Assembly (NCBI GenBank): GCA_964645045.1 | Contig: CAZXYZ010000016.1 | Location: 61,759-125,758, forward strand | Direction: 5' to 3' | Source of the DNA: Anammoximicrobium sp964645045 | GTDB taxonomy: Bacteria > Planctomycetota > Planctomycetia > Pirellulales > Pirellulaceae | DNA length: 64,000 nucleotides | In this document: in pieces, positions 52,824 through 61,903 of the stretch | Layout: each line of letters starts with the position of its first letter | How positions within the stretch are numbered: the first letter of the stretch is position 1 | Translations under genes and position numbers: made by a program | Notes under the pieces: generated by a model | What the model saw: only the letters and a program-made list of their open reading frames with translations | Told to the model about the DNA's origin: nothing | Databases searched by the model: none

Positions 52824-55800
52824 ATGAAGACTGTCCGCGACGCCTGCACGCTCCAACCCAACGCCCTGACGATCAAGCTCAGCGATCAGATTGAACAGCT
52901 GGATGAACTGATCACCACCGAGGGCGATGGCTCGGCTTTCTTCGAGAAAACGCACATTACCCAGGGCATGCAGGACCTGATCTCCGAGGGCCTCGCACGG
53001 CTGGCGGGGTTCTCCAGCCAAGCCATCTTTCATCTGAAGCAGTCGATGGGTGGCGGCAAGACCCACCTCCTGGTCGGCTTTGGGCTGTTGGCCAAGCACG
53101 CGGGGTTGCGCAAGAAATACTGTGGCGGCATGCTGCATGCCTCGGCTTTCAAGACCGCCGATATCGCCGCCTTCAACGGCAGGAACAACCCAGACCACTT
53201 TTTCTGGGGCGAAATTGCCAATCAACTCGGCAAGGGCGAGCAGTTCAAGGCATTCTGGACCGGTGGCCCAAAGGCGCCCGACGAAAAGGATTGGCTGAAG
53301 CTGTTCGACGGCGATCGGCCGATCCTCATCCTGCTCGACGAAATGCCGCCGTATTTTCACTACCTGGACACGCAAAAGGTCGGCAACGGCACGGTGGCCG
53401 ACATCGCCACCCGCGCGTTCGCGAATCTGCTGACCGCCGCAGGCAAGAAATCCAACGTTTGCGTCGTCGTGTCCGATCTGGCGGCCACCTACGACACCGG
53501 CACGAAACTGATCACCCGCGCGCTGGAAGACGCCCGCGCCGAACTGGGGCGTCAGGAACGCAACATTACCCCCGTCGATCTGGCTGCGAACGAGATCTAC
53601 GACATCCTGCGCAAGCGGCTGTTCAAAACCTTGCCGGATCTGGCGGAAATCGAAGATATCGCCGAGGCATTCGGCCGCAAACTGGAGGAGGCGGCCAAGT
53701 CCAAGACCACCAGCCGCGGGGCCGAGGCGATCGCCGACGAGGTCGCCGCCACGTACCCGTTCCACCCGCGGCTGAAGAACGTCGTGGCCCTGTTCAAGGA
53801 AAATGAACAGTTCAAACAGACTCGCGGCCTGATCGAACTCGTATCCCGGTTGCTCAGATCGGTCTGGGAGCGGCCGGCGAACGACGTGTTTCTCATCGGC
53901 CCGCAGCATTTCGCCTTGTCCATTCCCGAAGTGCGCGACAAGCTCACCGAGATTTCCGGCATGCGGGATGTCATCGCCAAGGACCTCTGGGACGCGCAGG
54001 CGTCCGCCCACGCCCAGGTCATCGACCTGCAGACCGGCAAGGAGGCGGCCACCCAGGTCGGCTCGCTGTTGCTGACCGCCAGCCTCTCGACGGCCGTCAA
54101 TGCGGTGAAGGGGCTGACACGCGAAGAAATGGTCGAATGCCTCACGTCGCCCCTGCGCGAACCCTCCGAATTCCTCGCGGCATTTGAGCAGCTGACCGAA
54201 GCGGCCTGGTATCTGCATCACACGCCGGAAGGCCGCTACTACTTCGACCGCCAGGAGAACCTGACCAAGCTCCTGCAGAGTCTGGCCCGCGACGCCCAGG
54301 GCACACCGCAGGTGGACGAACTCATCCGCCACCGATTGCGGGAGATGTTCAAGCCCAGCCGCAGGACCTGCTACGATGATGTCCTGCCGCTCCCCAAACT
54401 GGAAGAAGTTGCGGACCGTGTGCGCAAAGGACGCGTGTTGTTGGTCGTCAGTCCCGACTCGAAAATCCCGCCGGAGGAGGTCCAGAAGTTTTTCGAGGGC
54501 CTCAGCCAGAAGAACAACCTGTGCGTCCTGACCGGCGATAAGACCGCGATGGGCAGCGTCGAGAAGGCCGCCTGCCAGCTGTACGCGGCCCAAAAAGCCG
54601 ATGGCCGGATCCCCAAGGGGCACCCGCAGCGTGAAGAACTCGAACAGAAACAACAGACCTACGAACACGACTTCACCTCGACGATCTTCAACCTGTTCGA
54701 CAAGGTCCTGTTCCCCATTCAGCGATCGGGGAAGCCTGCCCAACTGGCCTCCAAGCCATTGGACATGACGCGTGACGCCACACAGGCATTCAACGGCGAG
54801 CAACAGGTCCAGAAGACGCTGACCTCCAATCCGCTTAAGCTCTATCTGGACATCGAGAAGGACTTCGATCCCATCCGCGACAAGGCGCAGGACCTGCTCT
54901 GGCCGGAGAACCAGGACGAGACGCGCTGGTCCGATGCCTCCGACCGTTACGCCGAGCAGGCCGGCATGCCCTGGCTACCGCCCAAGGGGTTGGACACGCT
55001 GAAGTCGATCGCCTGTAATCGCGGTCTTTGGGAGGATCTCGGCAATGGCTATGTGACCAAAAAGCCCAAGAAGAAGCGGACGTCCGTCCAAGTCATCGCC
55101 GATTCCGACCCGGACGATGCGGGTACGGTCCGACTGCGAGTCAACCCGCAGAACGCCGGCCCTGTGCCGCGCGTCTTCTATGCCGAGGACGGCCCGGTCA
55201 CCGAATCCAGTGCCCAGCTCAAAGACCAGGTGCTGACCACGTCGGCCCTGCGCGTGAACTTCCTGGTCATGGACCCGTCCGGGCAATACGAAATTGGCGA
55301 GCCGGTGACGTGGTCCAACAAGCTGGTCCTGCGCAACAAGCTGACCGAGAAGGGCGGCAAACGCACCGTCGAGCTGTTCATCGCGCCCACCGGCACGATC
55401 CGCTACACGTTGGATGGCAGCGAACCTCGTGAGGGAACGCCCTACGAAAAGCCGATTTCCATTGGGAACGACGACGTGTTGCTCCGGGTGTTCGGCGAAG
55501 CCGAGGGTCTGGAGAGCAAGACCGAGTTCCGCTTCCAAGCCAAGGGCAAAAAGGGATTGCAGATCGACGACGTGAAGCCGGGCCGGCTGGTTTCCCGTAC
55601 CGGCCGCAAACTCGACTCGCGGGCCAAGACCTTTGAAGGGCTGAAGCAGGCCGCGGACAAGTCGGCAACGTTCGAGGGCATTGTGCTGATGGTGGGACAA
55701 GGCAACCAGATGATCGGCATCAACGTGGGTGACATCGCCGTCGATGCGGCGTTCATCCAGGACCTGCTGGCCAAAGTGCTGGAAAAATTCGCCCCGGACA

Positions 55801-55910
55801 CGCCGATCACCATGACGTTCCGCAGGGCCCACTTCGCCTCTGGTCACGATCTGAAGGACTTTGCCGAGAAGCTCAGTATCGAGTTGGCGGCGGGGGATGT
55901 GGAGCAATGA
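52824..55910 (+). CDS. DUF499 family ATPase of a defence cassette
   Basis: The 1,028-residue protein has Walker A SMGGGKTH (74-81), Walker B PILILLDE (166-173) and the extended DUF499 AAA-type region to about 550. The C-terminal third includes a chitobiase/hexosaminidase-C-like beta domain (GTIRYTLDGSEPREGTPYEK). ATG 52824 has GGAAG upstream. DUF499 proteins travel with DUF3780, DUF1156 methylase and PLD-helicase genes in loci annotated as anti-phage; here the next gene overlaps by 4 bp. It presumably powers DNA or protein remodelling in that system. Confidence 0.92.
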   Translation: MKTVRDACTLQPNALTIKLSDQIEQLDELITTEGDGSAFFEKTHITQGMQDLISEGLARLAGFSSQAIFHLKQSMGGGKTHLLVGFGLLAKHAGLRKKYCGGMLHASAFKTADIAAFNGRNNPDHFFWGEIANQLGKGEQFKAFWTGGPKAPDEKDWLKLFDGDRPILILLDEMPPYFHYLDTQKVGNGTVADIATRAFANLLTAAGKKSNVCVVVSDLAATYDTGTKLITRALEDARAELGRQERNITPVDLAANEIYDILRKRLFKTLPDLAEIEDIAEAFGRKLEEAAKSKTTSRGAEAIADEVAATYPFHPRLKNVVALFKENEQFKQTRGLIELVSRLLRSVWERPANDVFLIGPQHFALSIPEVRDKLTEISGMRDVIAKDLWDAQASAHAQVIDLQTGKEAATQVGSLLLTASLSTAVNAVKGLTREEMVECLTSPLREPSEFLAAFEQLTEAAWYLHHTPEGRYYFDRQENLTKLLQSLARDAQGTPQVDELIRHRLREMFKPSRRTCYDDVLPLPKLEEVADRVRKGRVLLVVSPDSKIPPEEVQKFFEGLSQKNNLCVLTGDKTAMGSVEKAACQLYAAQKADGRIPKGHPQREELEQKQQTYEHDFTSTIFNLFDKVLFPIQRSGKPAQLASKPLDMTRDATQAFNGEQQVQKTLTSNPLKLYLDIEKDFDPIRDKAQDLLWPENQDETRWSDASDRYAEQAGMPWLPPKGLDTLKSIACNRGLWEDLGNGYVTKKPKKKRTSVQVIADSDPDDAGTVRLRVNPQNAGPVPRVFYAEDGPVTESSAQLKDQVLTTSALRVNFLVMDPSGQYEIGEPVTWSNKLVLRNKLTEKGGKRTVELFIAPTGTIRYTLDGSEPREGTPYEKPISIGNDDVLLRVFGEAEGLESKTEFRFQAKGKKGLQIDDVKPGRLVSRTGRKLDSRAKTFEGLKQAADKSATFEGIVLMVGQGNQMIGINVGDIAVDAAFIQDLLAKVLEKFAPDTPITMTFRRAHFASGHDLKDFAEKLSIELAAGDVEQ

Positions 55911-56482
55911 GCGATAAGCCTCAGACCGTGGACTTTGGCGCGCCGGATAAGTTCGGCGCCCATCTGTTCCGCGTCGAAATCCCAGCGTCACGTACGGCGT
56001 CGGTGGTGATCGTCGAAGACTACGGTTACCGGGGCCAGGAGGCAGGCGTCCCGCGCGACGAGGAACGGGCCGTGCTGAAACGCCCGATCTGGTCGGCGAT
56101 TGCCGACATTGCGCGGCGAGAATTCAACGATCGGCTGAAGGCCGCCAAGGTCACAACGGGCCGCTGGCACACCGGCACCAATCTGGTCGATCGGTTGTTG
56201 GGCAAAGAACTGTGTGTATTGGCCTGGGCGGCCGAGACGGCCAACGACGAGCAGTTGCCCGTGATTTGCAGCAAGTGGGCGGCCCTCCGGCCCGAAGAGC
56301 GGTGGTGGCTGTTCGCGATGACGGTGGCCGAGGCCGGGCTGCCGGAGGACACGCAGCGAGGCTGGCGACGGGCACTGTTCCTCGCCTTGTCGGACGGCGA
56401 GAAACCGGCAGCGAAACGGCGGCGGCGCCCGGTCGAACGGACGTTGTTCGCGTTGCCGCTGTTTGATAGGGATGAGGGATGA
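55907..56482 (+). CDS. DUF3780 protein of a defence cassette
   Basis: The 191-residue protein matches the DUF3780 family by its overall pattern (DFGAPDKFGAHLFRVEIP at the start; KWAALRPEERWWLFAMTVAE in the middle). It has no known catalytic motif. The ATGA overlap with the DUF499 gene implies coupling. The last residues (DRDEG) and the TGA stop are encoded by the first units of a 7-bp repeat array, so the original end may have been replaced when an element inserted. Confidence 0.8.
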   Translation: MSDKPQTVDFGAPDKFGAHLFRVEIPASRTASVVIVEDYGYRGQEAGVPRDEERAVLKRPIWSAIADIARREFNDRLKAAKVTTGRWHTGTNLVDRLLGKELCVLAWAAETANDEQLPVICSKWAALRPEERWWLFAMTVAEAGLPEDTQRGWRRALFLALSDGEKPAAKRRRRPVERTLFALPLFDRDEG

Positions 56483-56529
56483 GGGATGAGGGATGAGGGA
56501 TGAGGGATGAGGGATGAGGGATGAGGGAT
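56471..56529 (+). repeat. 7-bp tandem array GATGAGG, left arm
   Basis: At least eight units of GATGAGG run into the N gap. A similar array in the opposite orientation lies at 57022-57063, on the other side of the four-helix-bundle gene. The array probably caused the assembly gap. Confidence 0.9.
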
Positions 56530-56629
56530 NNNNNNNNNNNNNNNNNNNNNNNNNNNNNNNNNNNNNNNNNNNNNNNNNNNNNNNNNNNNNNNNNNNNNNN
56601 NNNNNNNNNNNNNNNNNNNNNNNNNNNNN
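56530..56629. other. Scaffold gap of 100 N
   Basis: Exactly 100 N, a placeholder of unknown true length. The repeat array on its left is likely longer than shown. Confidence 0.99.
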
Positions 56630-56650
56630 GAAAGGAAGGAGGCGGGACGG

Positions 56651-57016
56651 ATGACGGGGGACAGGGTTGATCTGCGGGACCGGACGAAGGCGTTGGCACT
56701 GCGGGTGCTGCGGCTGTTCGCGGCGTTGCCGAAGCGGACGGAGGCGCAGGTGATCGGGAAGCAGTTCCTCCGCTCCGGGACCTCGGTCGGGGCGAACTAC
56801 CGGGAGGCGTACCGGGCGCGATCGGATGCCGAGTTTGTGGCGAAAGTGGGTGATTGCCTCAAGGAGCTGGACGAGACGACATTCTGGCTGGAGCTCCTGG
56901 CCGAATCGGGAACTGTTCCCGCCAAGCGTCTGTCGCTCCTGCTGGACGAATGCAACCCGCTGATCGCCATCTTCACCACTATCTCCAAGAAAGTCCGTTC
57001 CCGTGACCGCAACTGA
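56651..57016 (+). CDS. Four-helix-bundle protein (23S rRNA-intervening-sequence family)
   Basis: The 121-residue protein matches the family named after proteins in 23S rRNA intervening sequences and related to Avd of diversity-generating retroelements: KQFLRSGTSVGANYREAYRA, then FVAKVGDCLKELDETTFWLE and an LLDECNPLIAIFTTI end. No rRNA is near. It sits between inverted 7-bp arrays and interrupts the defence operon, with a decayed second 3' copy at 57741-57880. No reverse transcriptase was seen. Confidence 0.9.
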   Translation: MTGDRVDLRDRTKALALRVLRLFAALPKRTEAQVIGKQFLRSGTSVGANYREAYRARSDAEFVAKVGDCLKELDETTFWLELLAESGTVPAKRLSLLLDECNPLIAIFTTISKKVRSRDRN

Positions 57017-57021
57017 CCCCG

Positions 57022-57063
57022 CCCTCGTCCCTCGTCCCTCGTCCCTCGTCCCTCATCCCTCAT
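57022..57063 (-). repeat. 7-bp tandem array CCTCGTC, right arm
   Basis: About six units of CCTCGTC/CCTCATC, the complement of the left array, start 6 bp after the four-helix-bundle stop. Confidence 0.88.
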
Positions 57064-57110
57064 TGCATTGCGGTTCGGGGACGGGATAATTCTTGGAATG
57101 GAGGTAGGCG

Positions 57111-57374
57111 ATGATCGCACTGACACTAGAACAGCACCAATCCGTGGCACGGGAGGAAGAAGCTCCACCTCGTGTCCTTGACCCCGTCAACCACACGCGG
57201 TACGTCTTGGTCCGCGAGGAGGTCTACGACCGGGTCCGACGGCTGCTCGACGCCGACGAAGACCATTTCGCCCGCGACTTGGCTCCGCACGTCATGGAGG
57301 TGTTCGGACGAGATGGCTGGGATGATCCGGCGATGGACGTCTACAACGAACTCGATCCGCGGGTTAATCCATGA
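57111..57374 (+). CDS. Putative antitoxin of a MazEF-like pair
   Basis: The 87-residue acidic protein (RYVLVREEVYDRVRRLLDAD) has no recognised DNA-binding motif, but it precedes a MazF-like toxin gene with an ATGA overlap, the usual antitoxin position. ATG 57111 has GGAGGT upstream. Its C-terminal region would bind the toxin. Confidence 0.78.
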   Translation: MIALTLEQHQSVAREEEAPPRVLDPVNHTRYVLVREEVYDRVRRLLDADEDHFARDLAPHVMEVFGRDGWDDPAMDVYNELDPRVNP

Positions 57375-57730
57375 ACGTGCAACGCGGTGATGTCGTCTTG
57401 CTGGATTACCCGTATTCGTCTGGCGGCGGGGCCAAAGTGCGTCCGGCGCTGGTGGTGCAAAACGACCGGGACAATCAACGGTTGACGAACACCATCGTCG
57501 TGCAAATCACGAGCGTCACTCGCCGGGGGCTGGAGCCGACACAGGTGTTGGTCGAGATCGCCACGCCGGAGGGCCAGCAGTCCGGATTGCGCCAGGATTC
57601 GGTCGTGAATTGCGTCAACGTCCTAACGTTGGACCAAGGGAAGATCCTGCGCAAGCTCGGCACCCTGTCGGCTCCGCTCCTCCAGAAAGTGGGCGATGGC
57701 CTGATGGTCGCCTTGGGCCTTCGGCCGTAG
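57371..57730 (+). CDS. MazF/PemK-type toxin
   Basis: The 119-residue protein matches the MazF/PemK fold: QRGDVVLLDYPYSSGGGAKV then RPALVVQND at the N-terminus, and a central TNTIVVQITSV strand. Such toxins are sequence-specific ribonucleases. The gene lies in a defence operon next to a mobile four-helix-bundle insert, so it may stabilise the locus or act in abortive infection; neither is shown. Confidence 0.92.
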   Translation: MNVQRGDVVLLDYPYSSGGGAKVRPALVVQNDRDNQRLTNTIVVQITSVTRRGLEPTQVLVEIATPEGQQSGLRQDSVVNCVNVLTLDQGKILRKLGTLSAPLLQKVGDGLMVALGLRP

Positions 57731-57740
57731 ACTTCGCGCC

Positions 57741-57880
57741 GCACCGGGAAAGGTCCCGGCCAAGTGGCTGATCCGGGCTGCCGGACGAATGGAACCAGCT
57801 GATCGCCATCTCCAGGAAGGAGCGTTCCCGTGGCCGCAACTAACCCCTCCTCGACTTCATCCCTCGTCCCTCAACCCTTG
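57741..57880 (+). pseudogene. Decayed 3' end of a second four-helix-bundle gene
   Basis: This stretch aligns with 56912-57060: GACGAATGGAACCAGCTGAT matches GACGAATGCAACCCGCTGAT, followed by GATCGCCATCT and CGTTCCCGTGGCCGCAACTA matching the end of the intact gene, with a 12-nt deletion between, and then CCCTCGTCCCTC repeat units. It overlaps the first 17 codons of the DUF1156 gene. Confidence 0.8.
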
Positions 57881-60877
57881 TCTCTCAAGGATGCGCCGGC
57901 CCTGATCGAGCGGCTGCTGCCAGTGCAGAAACTCTCGGCCGAAGCGTACAAGGAGCAGGAAGGCAGGCAGAGCAAGACGCTTACGCCTCTTGGCAGCTAT
58001 TGGAAAGGACGCAAGCCGCTGATTCTGAACAAGGCCTGCATTCTTGGGTGTTTGCTGCCAGCCACGAGTGACCTTCGGCGCGATCTTGAAGTTTTCGAAC
58101 GACTGCTGGCGATGGATGACGAATCCTTCGTCGTCCGTGGACCGCGACGTTGCAAGCCCAAGGACATCCTCGCCACGCTTTCCATCGCAGCGCCGGCAGA
58201 CTATTTCACCTTCCGCCCTTCATCCTTCATCCCTCACCCGGCCCCTTGGGACTGGTCGAAGTTGGAATACAAGGACGTCAAGGCATCTTGGCGCGAAGAC
58301 CTTCCGGAGATTGATCGGCGTCGTCTCGAATCACAGATGCTGCCAAAGGAACCGTACCGCGATCGAGTCGCCGCATCTCGCCGTCCCGAACAAATCGGTG
58401 ATCCCGTTTATGCTCACATTTGGGGCGACGTTAATGCACACCTCGGCACGTGTGCCCAATCCTTTCCTGAGTTGGTCGAACAACTGGGCGTCATGCGATT
58501 CGGACATCGCCCCATGGTGGCCGACAACTTCTGCGGCTCCGGTCAAATTCCTTTTGAAGCGGCTCGACTTGGATGTGACGTCTGTGCTTCAGATCTAAAC
58601 CCTGTGGCCTGCATGCTCACCTGGGGGGCCTTGAACATCATCGGTGGCTCAACGGAGAGCCGCGATGAACTGGCGAAAGGGCAGCAGGAACTCGTGCGAC
58701 GAGTGCAGCGCGAAGTCGATAGCCTTGGCGTCGAAAACGATGGTCAGGGCTGGCGGGCAAAGGTATTTCTCTACTGTGTGGAAGTCCGATGCCCCCAGAC
58801 GGGCTGGATGGTGCCGTTGTTGCCGACACCGATTGTCAGCAAGGGTTATGGCGTGGTCACGGAACTTATGCCGGACTCGGTGAACAAGAGGTACGAGATT
58901 ACCATTCGAACCGGGCTTGCCAATGCAGAAATCTCGGCGGCCGAAGCAGGTACGGTGGGGCGGGATGGTAAGTACGGCGAGGCATACTTGACGCATCGGG
59001 TGGATGGAGTTGAGTACAAGACGAAGATTTCGACGTTACGAGGCGATTACCAAGGACTCAACGGAACGATAGGTAATCGATTGCGGCCTTGGGAGAAGCT
59101 TGACTTCGTTCCACAATCAGAGGATCTCATACAAGAGCGGCTCTACTGCATCCAATGGATGCGTCCCAGGGCCAGCGGCAAAGGTGATGAACACGAATTC
59201 CGATCCGTGACGGAGGACGACCTCCGCCGGGAGAACGTTGTTCGCGAATACGTGGCCAAGCGACTGGCGGAGTGGCAAGCAAGAGGCTGGGTTCCCGACA
59301 TGCGGATCGAGGTTGGCGGGCCCCCACGATACCAAGGGCTTGACTTGATTAGAGCGCGCGGCTGGACGCACTGGCACCACGCGTTCAATCCAAGGCAATT
59401 GCTGATCGGAAGTCTGGTCAACCGCCTGTCGCCCGCGGAGTCGAAGTTCGCACTCACGCAGGTCCTCAATCTAAATTCGCGCCTTAGCCGATTTGACAAC
59501 AGCGAGGGCGGCGCCGCTGCAACCAAGGGAGCCTTCGACAATCAAGCTCTGAATACCATTTTCAACTACGGTGCAAGGGGCACGGTGTTCCTTCAACCGG
59601 CGCTTGAACAGTGCTATCCTTCATTTCCGCTGCCACGAGGGCGAGAAGTTACTGTTGCAAATTTGCCTGCCGACCAAGTGACGCGGGAGTGCGATCTCGT
59701 TATTACCGACCCGCCCTACGGCGACGCCGTGAAGTACGAAGAGATCCTCGACTTTTTCATCGCTTGGCTGCGAAAGAACCCACCGCCGGAGTTCGCGGAC
59801 TGGGTCTGGGACAGTCGCCGTTCGTTGGCCATCAAGGGCGAAGACGAGGACTTCCGACGGGGCATGGTGGCGGCGTACAAGCGGATGACCGAATGCATGC
59901 CGGACAACGGTCTCCAGGTCATCATGTTCACTCACCAGTCCGGAGCCATCTGGGCGGACATGGCCAACATTGTCTGGGCATCGGGTCTGCAGGCCACGGC
60001 CGCCTGGTACGTCGCCACGGAGACCGACAGCGCCCTGCGCGAGGGCAGTCACGTGAAGGGCACCGTGTTGCTCGTGTGCCGCAAACGTCACGGTTCCCAC
60101 AAGACCACCCGCGACGATCTGGCCTGGGAACTCCAGGAAGAAGTCGAGTCGCAAGTCCAGTCGCTGACCGGTCTCAACCAACAGGCCAAGGGGCTGTACC
60201 GCGACGAGAATGTCTTCGAGGACGCGGACATTCAGATGGCCGGCTACGCTGCCGCGCTCCGCGTACTCACCAAGTACGCCATTATCGACGGTCGCGATAT
60301 GACGACCGAGGCGCTGCGCCCCCGCGTCAAAGGCGAGACGACCTTCGTGGATGGCTTGATCGCCTTCGCCGTCGAAACGGCCAATCGGTGTCTCGTGCCG
60401 CAGGGGATTCCGAAGCCGCATTGGGACAAACTCGGCGGCGCCGAGCGGTTCTACCTAAAACTGATCGACATGGAGGCCCGCGGAGCCAAGACGCTGGACA
60501 ACTACCAGAACTTTGCCAAAGCGTTCAAAGTCCGTGAGTTCCGCGCCCTGATGGGCAGCCAGAAAGCCAACCAGGCCCGGCTCAAGAGTGCGGTCGAGTT
60601 GGGCCGGACCGAAATGGGCGAGGGATCGGAACTGTACCAGTCGGTCTTGCGGGCCGTGCTGTACGCCATGATGGAGTTGGCCAAGAACGTGGACGGCACC
60701 GAGGTGCTGGCCCACTTGATGCTGAACGTGCCCAATTACTACGGCGACATGACCCAGCGGGAATTGGTGGTCGAGTTGGCGGATTATCTGGCCAGAAAGT
60801 TGGAACCGCTCCGCCCGGACGAGGCCAGCGCCGCCCGCGTCCTGCGTGAGTTGGTCAAGAATCAGCGGCTGGGCTGA
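57830..60877 (+). CDS. DUF1156 adenine-type DNA methylase of a defence cassette
   Basis: The protein is up to 1,015 residues: SAM motif FCGSGQIPFEAARLGCD (about 233-249) and catalytic DPPYG (626-630, in LVITDPPYGDAVKYEEI), as in amino-methylating DNA methylases. The N-terminal KDAPALIERLLPVQKLSAEA is the DUF1156 hallmark. The start is unclear. GTG 57830 lies in a decayed four-helix-bundle copy; TTG 57878 would give MSLKDAP, closest to the family. A second repeat-like peptide (RPSSFIPHPAP) is inserted near residue 130. It likely marks host DNA in the anti-phage system. Confidence 0.92.
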   Translation: MAATNPSSTSSLVPQPLSLKDAPALIERLLPVQKLSAEAYKEQEGRQSKTLTPLGSYWKGRKPLILNKACILGCLLPATSDLRRDLEVFERLLAMDDESFVVRGPRRCKPKDILATLSIAAPADYFTFRPSSFIPHPAPWDWSKLEYKDVKASWREDLPEIDRRRLESQMLPKEPYRDRVAASRRPEQIGDPVYAHIWGDVNAHLGTCAQSFPELVEQLGVMRFGHRPMVADNFCGSGQIPFEAARLGCDVCASDLNPVACMLTWGALNIIGGSTESRDELAKGQQELVRRVQREVDSLGVENDGQGWRAKVFLYCVEVRCPQTGWMVPLLPTPIVSKGYGVVTELMPDSVNKRYEITIRTGLANAEISAAEAGTVGRDGKYGEAYLTHRVDGVEYKTKISTLRGDYQGLNGTIGNRLRPWEKLDFVPQSEDLIQERLYCIQWMRPRASGKGDEHEFRSVTEDDLRRENVVREYVAKRLAEWQARGWVPDMRIEVGGPPRYQGLDLIRARGWTHWHHAFNPRQLLIGSLVNRLSPAESKFALTQVLNLNSRLSRFDNSEGGAAATKGAFDNQALNTIFNYGARGTVFLQPALEQCYPSFPLPRGREVTVANLPADQVTRECDLVITDPPYGDAVKYEEILDFFIAWLRKNPPPEFADWVWDSRRSLAIKGEDEDFRRGMVAAYKRMTECMPDNGLQVIMFTHQSGAIWADMANIVWASGLQATAAWYVATETDSALREGSHVKGTVLLVCRKRHGSHKTTRDDLAWELQEEVESQVQSLTGLNQQAKGLYRDENVFEDADIQMAGYAAALRVLTKYAIIDGRDMTTEALRPRVKGETTFVDGLIAFAVETANRCLVPQGIPKPHWDKLGGAERFYLKLIDMEARGAKTLDNYQNFAKAFKVREFRALMGSQKANQARLKSAVELGRTEMGEGSELYQSVLRAVLYAMMELAKNVDGTEVLAHLMLNVPNYYGDMTQRELVVELADYLARKLEPLRPDEASAARVLRELVKNQRLG

Positions 60878-60915
60878 ACCTGGTCGGGCGAACCAAGTCT
60901 GTGGAGAGGAGAAGG

Positions 60916-60993
60916 GGCAGAAAAATTGATGGCAGAAAGAAGACGGACAGGATCGGCCTCCCTCTTCATTTTTCTGCCATCAATTTTTCTGCC
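60916..60993. repeat. 78-bp palindrome with perfect 23-bp arms
   Basis: Arms GGCAGAAAAATTGATGGCAG(AAA) and complement flank a 32-nt centre. It sits in the 138-bp space between the DUF1156 gene and the next gene, just upstream of the ATG at 61016. Confidence 0.85.
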
Positions 60994-61015
60994 ATTTGGA
61001 GTTGGAGATTCCGCG

Positions 61016-61903
61016 ATGGCCACGGCGTCGGTGTTTATCAGCAGCGTGCAGAAAGAACTGCAGGCCGAGCGGCAGGCGATCAAGGCGTTCGTCGAGGGCG
61101 ATCCGCTGCTCCGCCGGTACTTCACGGCGTTCGTCTTCGAGGACTTACCTGCCAGCGACCGCCGAGCGGATGACGTGTATCTGGACGAGGTGGACCGCTG
61201 TGCCGTTTACGTCGGCATCTTCGGGCAAGAGATCAATCGCCGGGTCGGCACCCGCGCGCTGGGACCGGAGGCGTCTGTGACGTACGAACTGCCGGGCGAA
61301 GCCGTGGGCGAAGCGATCGTCAACGCCGTGGCGCACCGCGACTACGCCAGTAACGCCAGCGTGCAGGTGATGCTGTTTAGCGACCGCTTGGAAGTCTGGA
61401 ACCCGGGCGAGTTGCCGCCGCCTCTGACCGTAGAGAAATTGCGGCGGCCTCACGCTTCGCTGCCCCGCAACCCACTGCTGGCCGATCCGCTGTTCCTGAC
61501 CCGCTACGTCGAGAAGGCCGGCAGCGGCATTCTGGATATGATCCGCCTCTGCCAGCGGGCCGGCTTGCCCGAGCCCGAATACCGCCAAGACGGCGGCATG
61601 TTCGTACAGACGCTGGCGCGGGATTGGGTGACGGAAGAAACGCTGGCGGTGTTGGACCTCAGCGAACGCCAAAAGAAGGCGGTTCTGGAGGTGCGAACGG
61701 AGCGGAAGTTGACCACCGCGCGCTATGTCGAAATCACTGGAACCGCTCGGACGACTGCAAAACGAGACATCGAAGAACTGGTGCGAAAGGCGGTGCTCGT
61801 AAGGTCAGGTGCCGGGCGCGGTGCCAGCTACCATGTAGCACGGAAACAGCCCGGAAATGGCCCAATCGGCCCACACGACCCATCGTTGATAAATGGCCCA
61901 TAA
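61016..61903 (+). CDS. DUF4062 / RecG-like ATP-binding regulator, internally shortened
   Basis: The 295-residue protein starts with DUF4062 (ASVFISSVQKELQAERQAIK), then passes directly to the HATPase_c_4 region (AVGEAIVNAVAHRDY; RLEVWNPGELPPPL; FLTRYVEKAGSGILDMIRLC) and a C-terminal winged-helix-like part (TTARYVEITGTARTTAKRDI). The AlbA_2/AAA_4 domain that normally separates these parts is missing, and the joint lies near residue 90 (TRALGPEASVTYELPGEAVG). It may regulate the cassette or take part in sensing. ATG 61016 has GGAGA upstream. Confidence 0.75.
   Translation: MATASVFISSVQKELQAERQAIKAFVEGDPLLRRYFTAFVFEDLPASDRRADDVYLDEVDRCAVYVGIFGQEINRRVGTRALGPEASVTYELPGEAVGEAIVNAVAHRDYASNASVQVMLFSDRLEVWNPGELPPPLTVEKLRRPHASLPRNPLLADPLFLTRYVEKAGSGILDMIRLCQRAGLPEPEYRQDGGMFVQTLARDWVTEETLAVLDLSERQKKAVLEVRTERKLTTARYVEITGTARTTAKRDIEELVRKAVLVRSGAGRGASYHVARKQPGNGPIGPHDPSLINGP

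Noticed and set aside
56651..57016. Diversity-generating retroelement suggested by the Avd-related protein
   Set aside because: There is no reverse transcriptase and no template/variable repeat pair nearby.
56471..57063. Possible CRISPR array at the GATGAGG repeats
   Set aside because: The units are 7 bp and contiguous, with no spacers and no cas genes.
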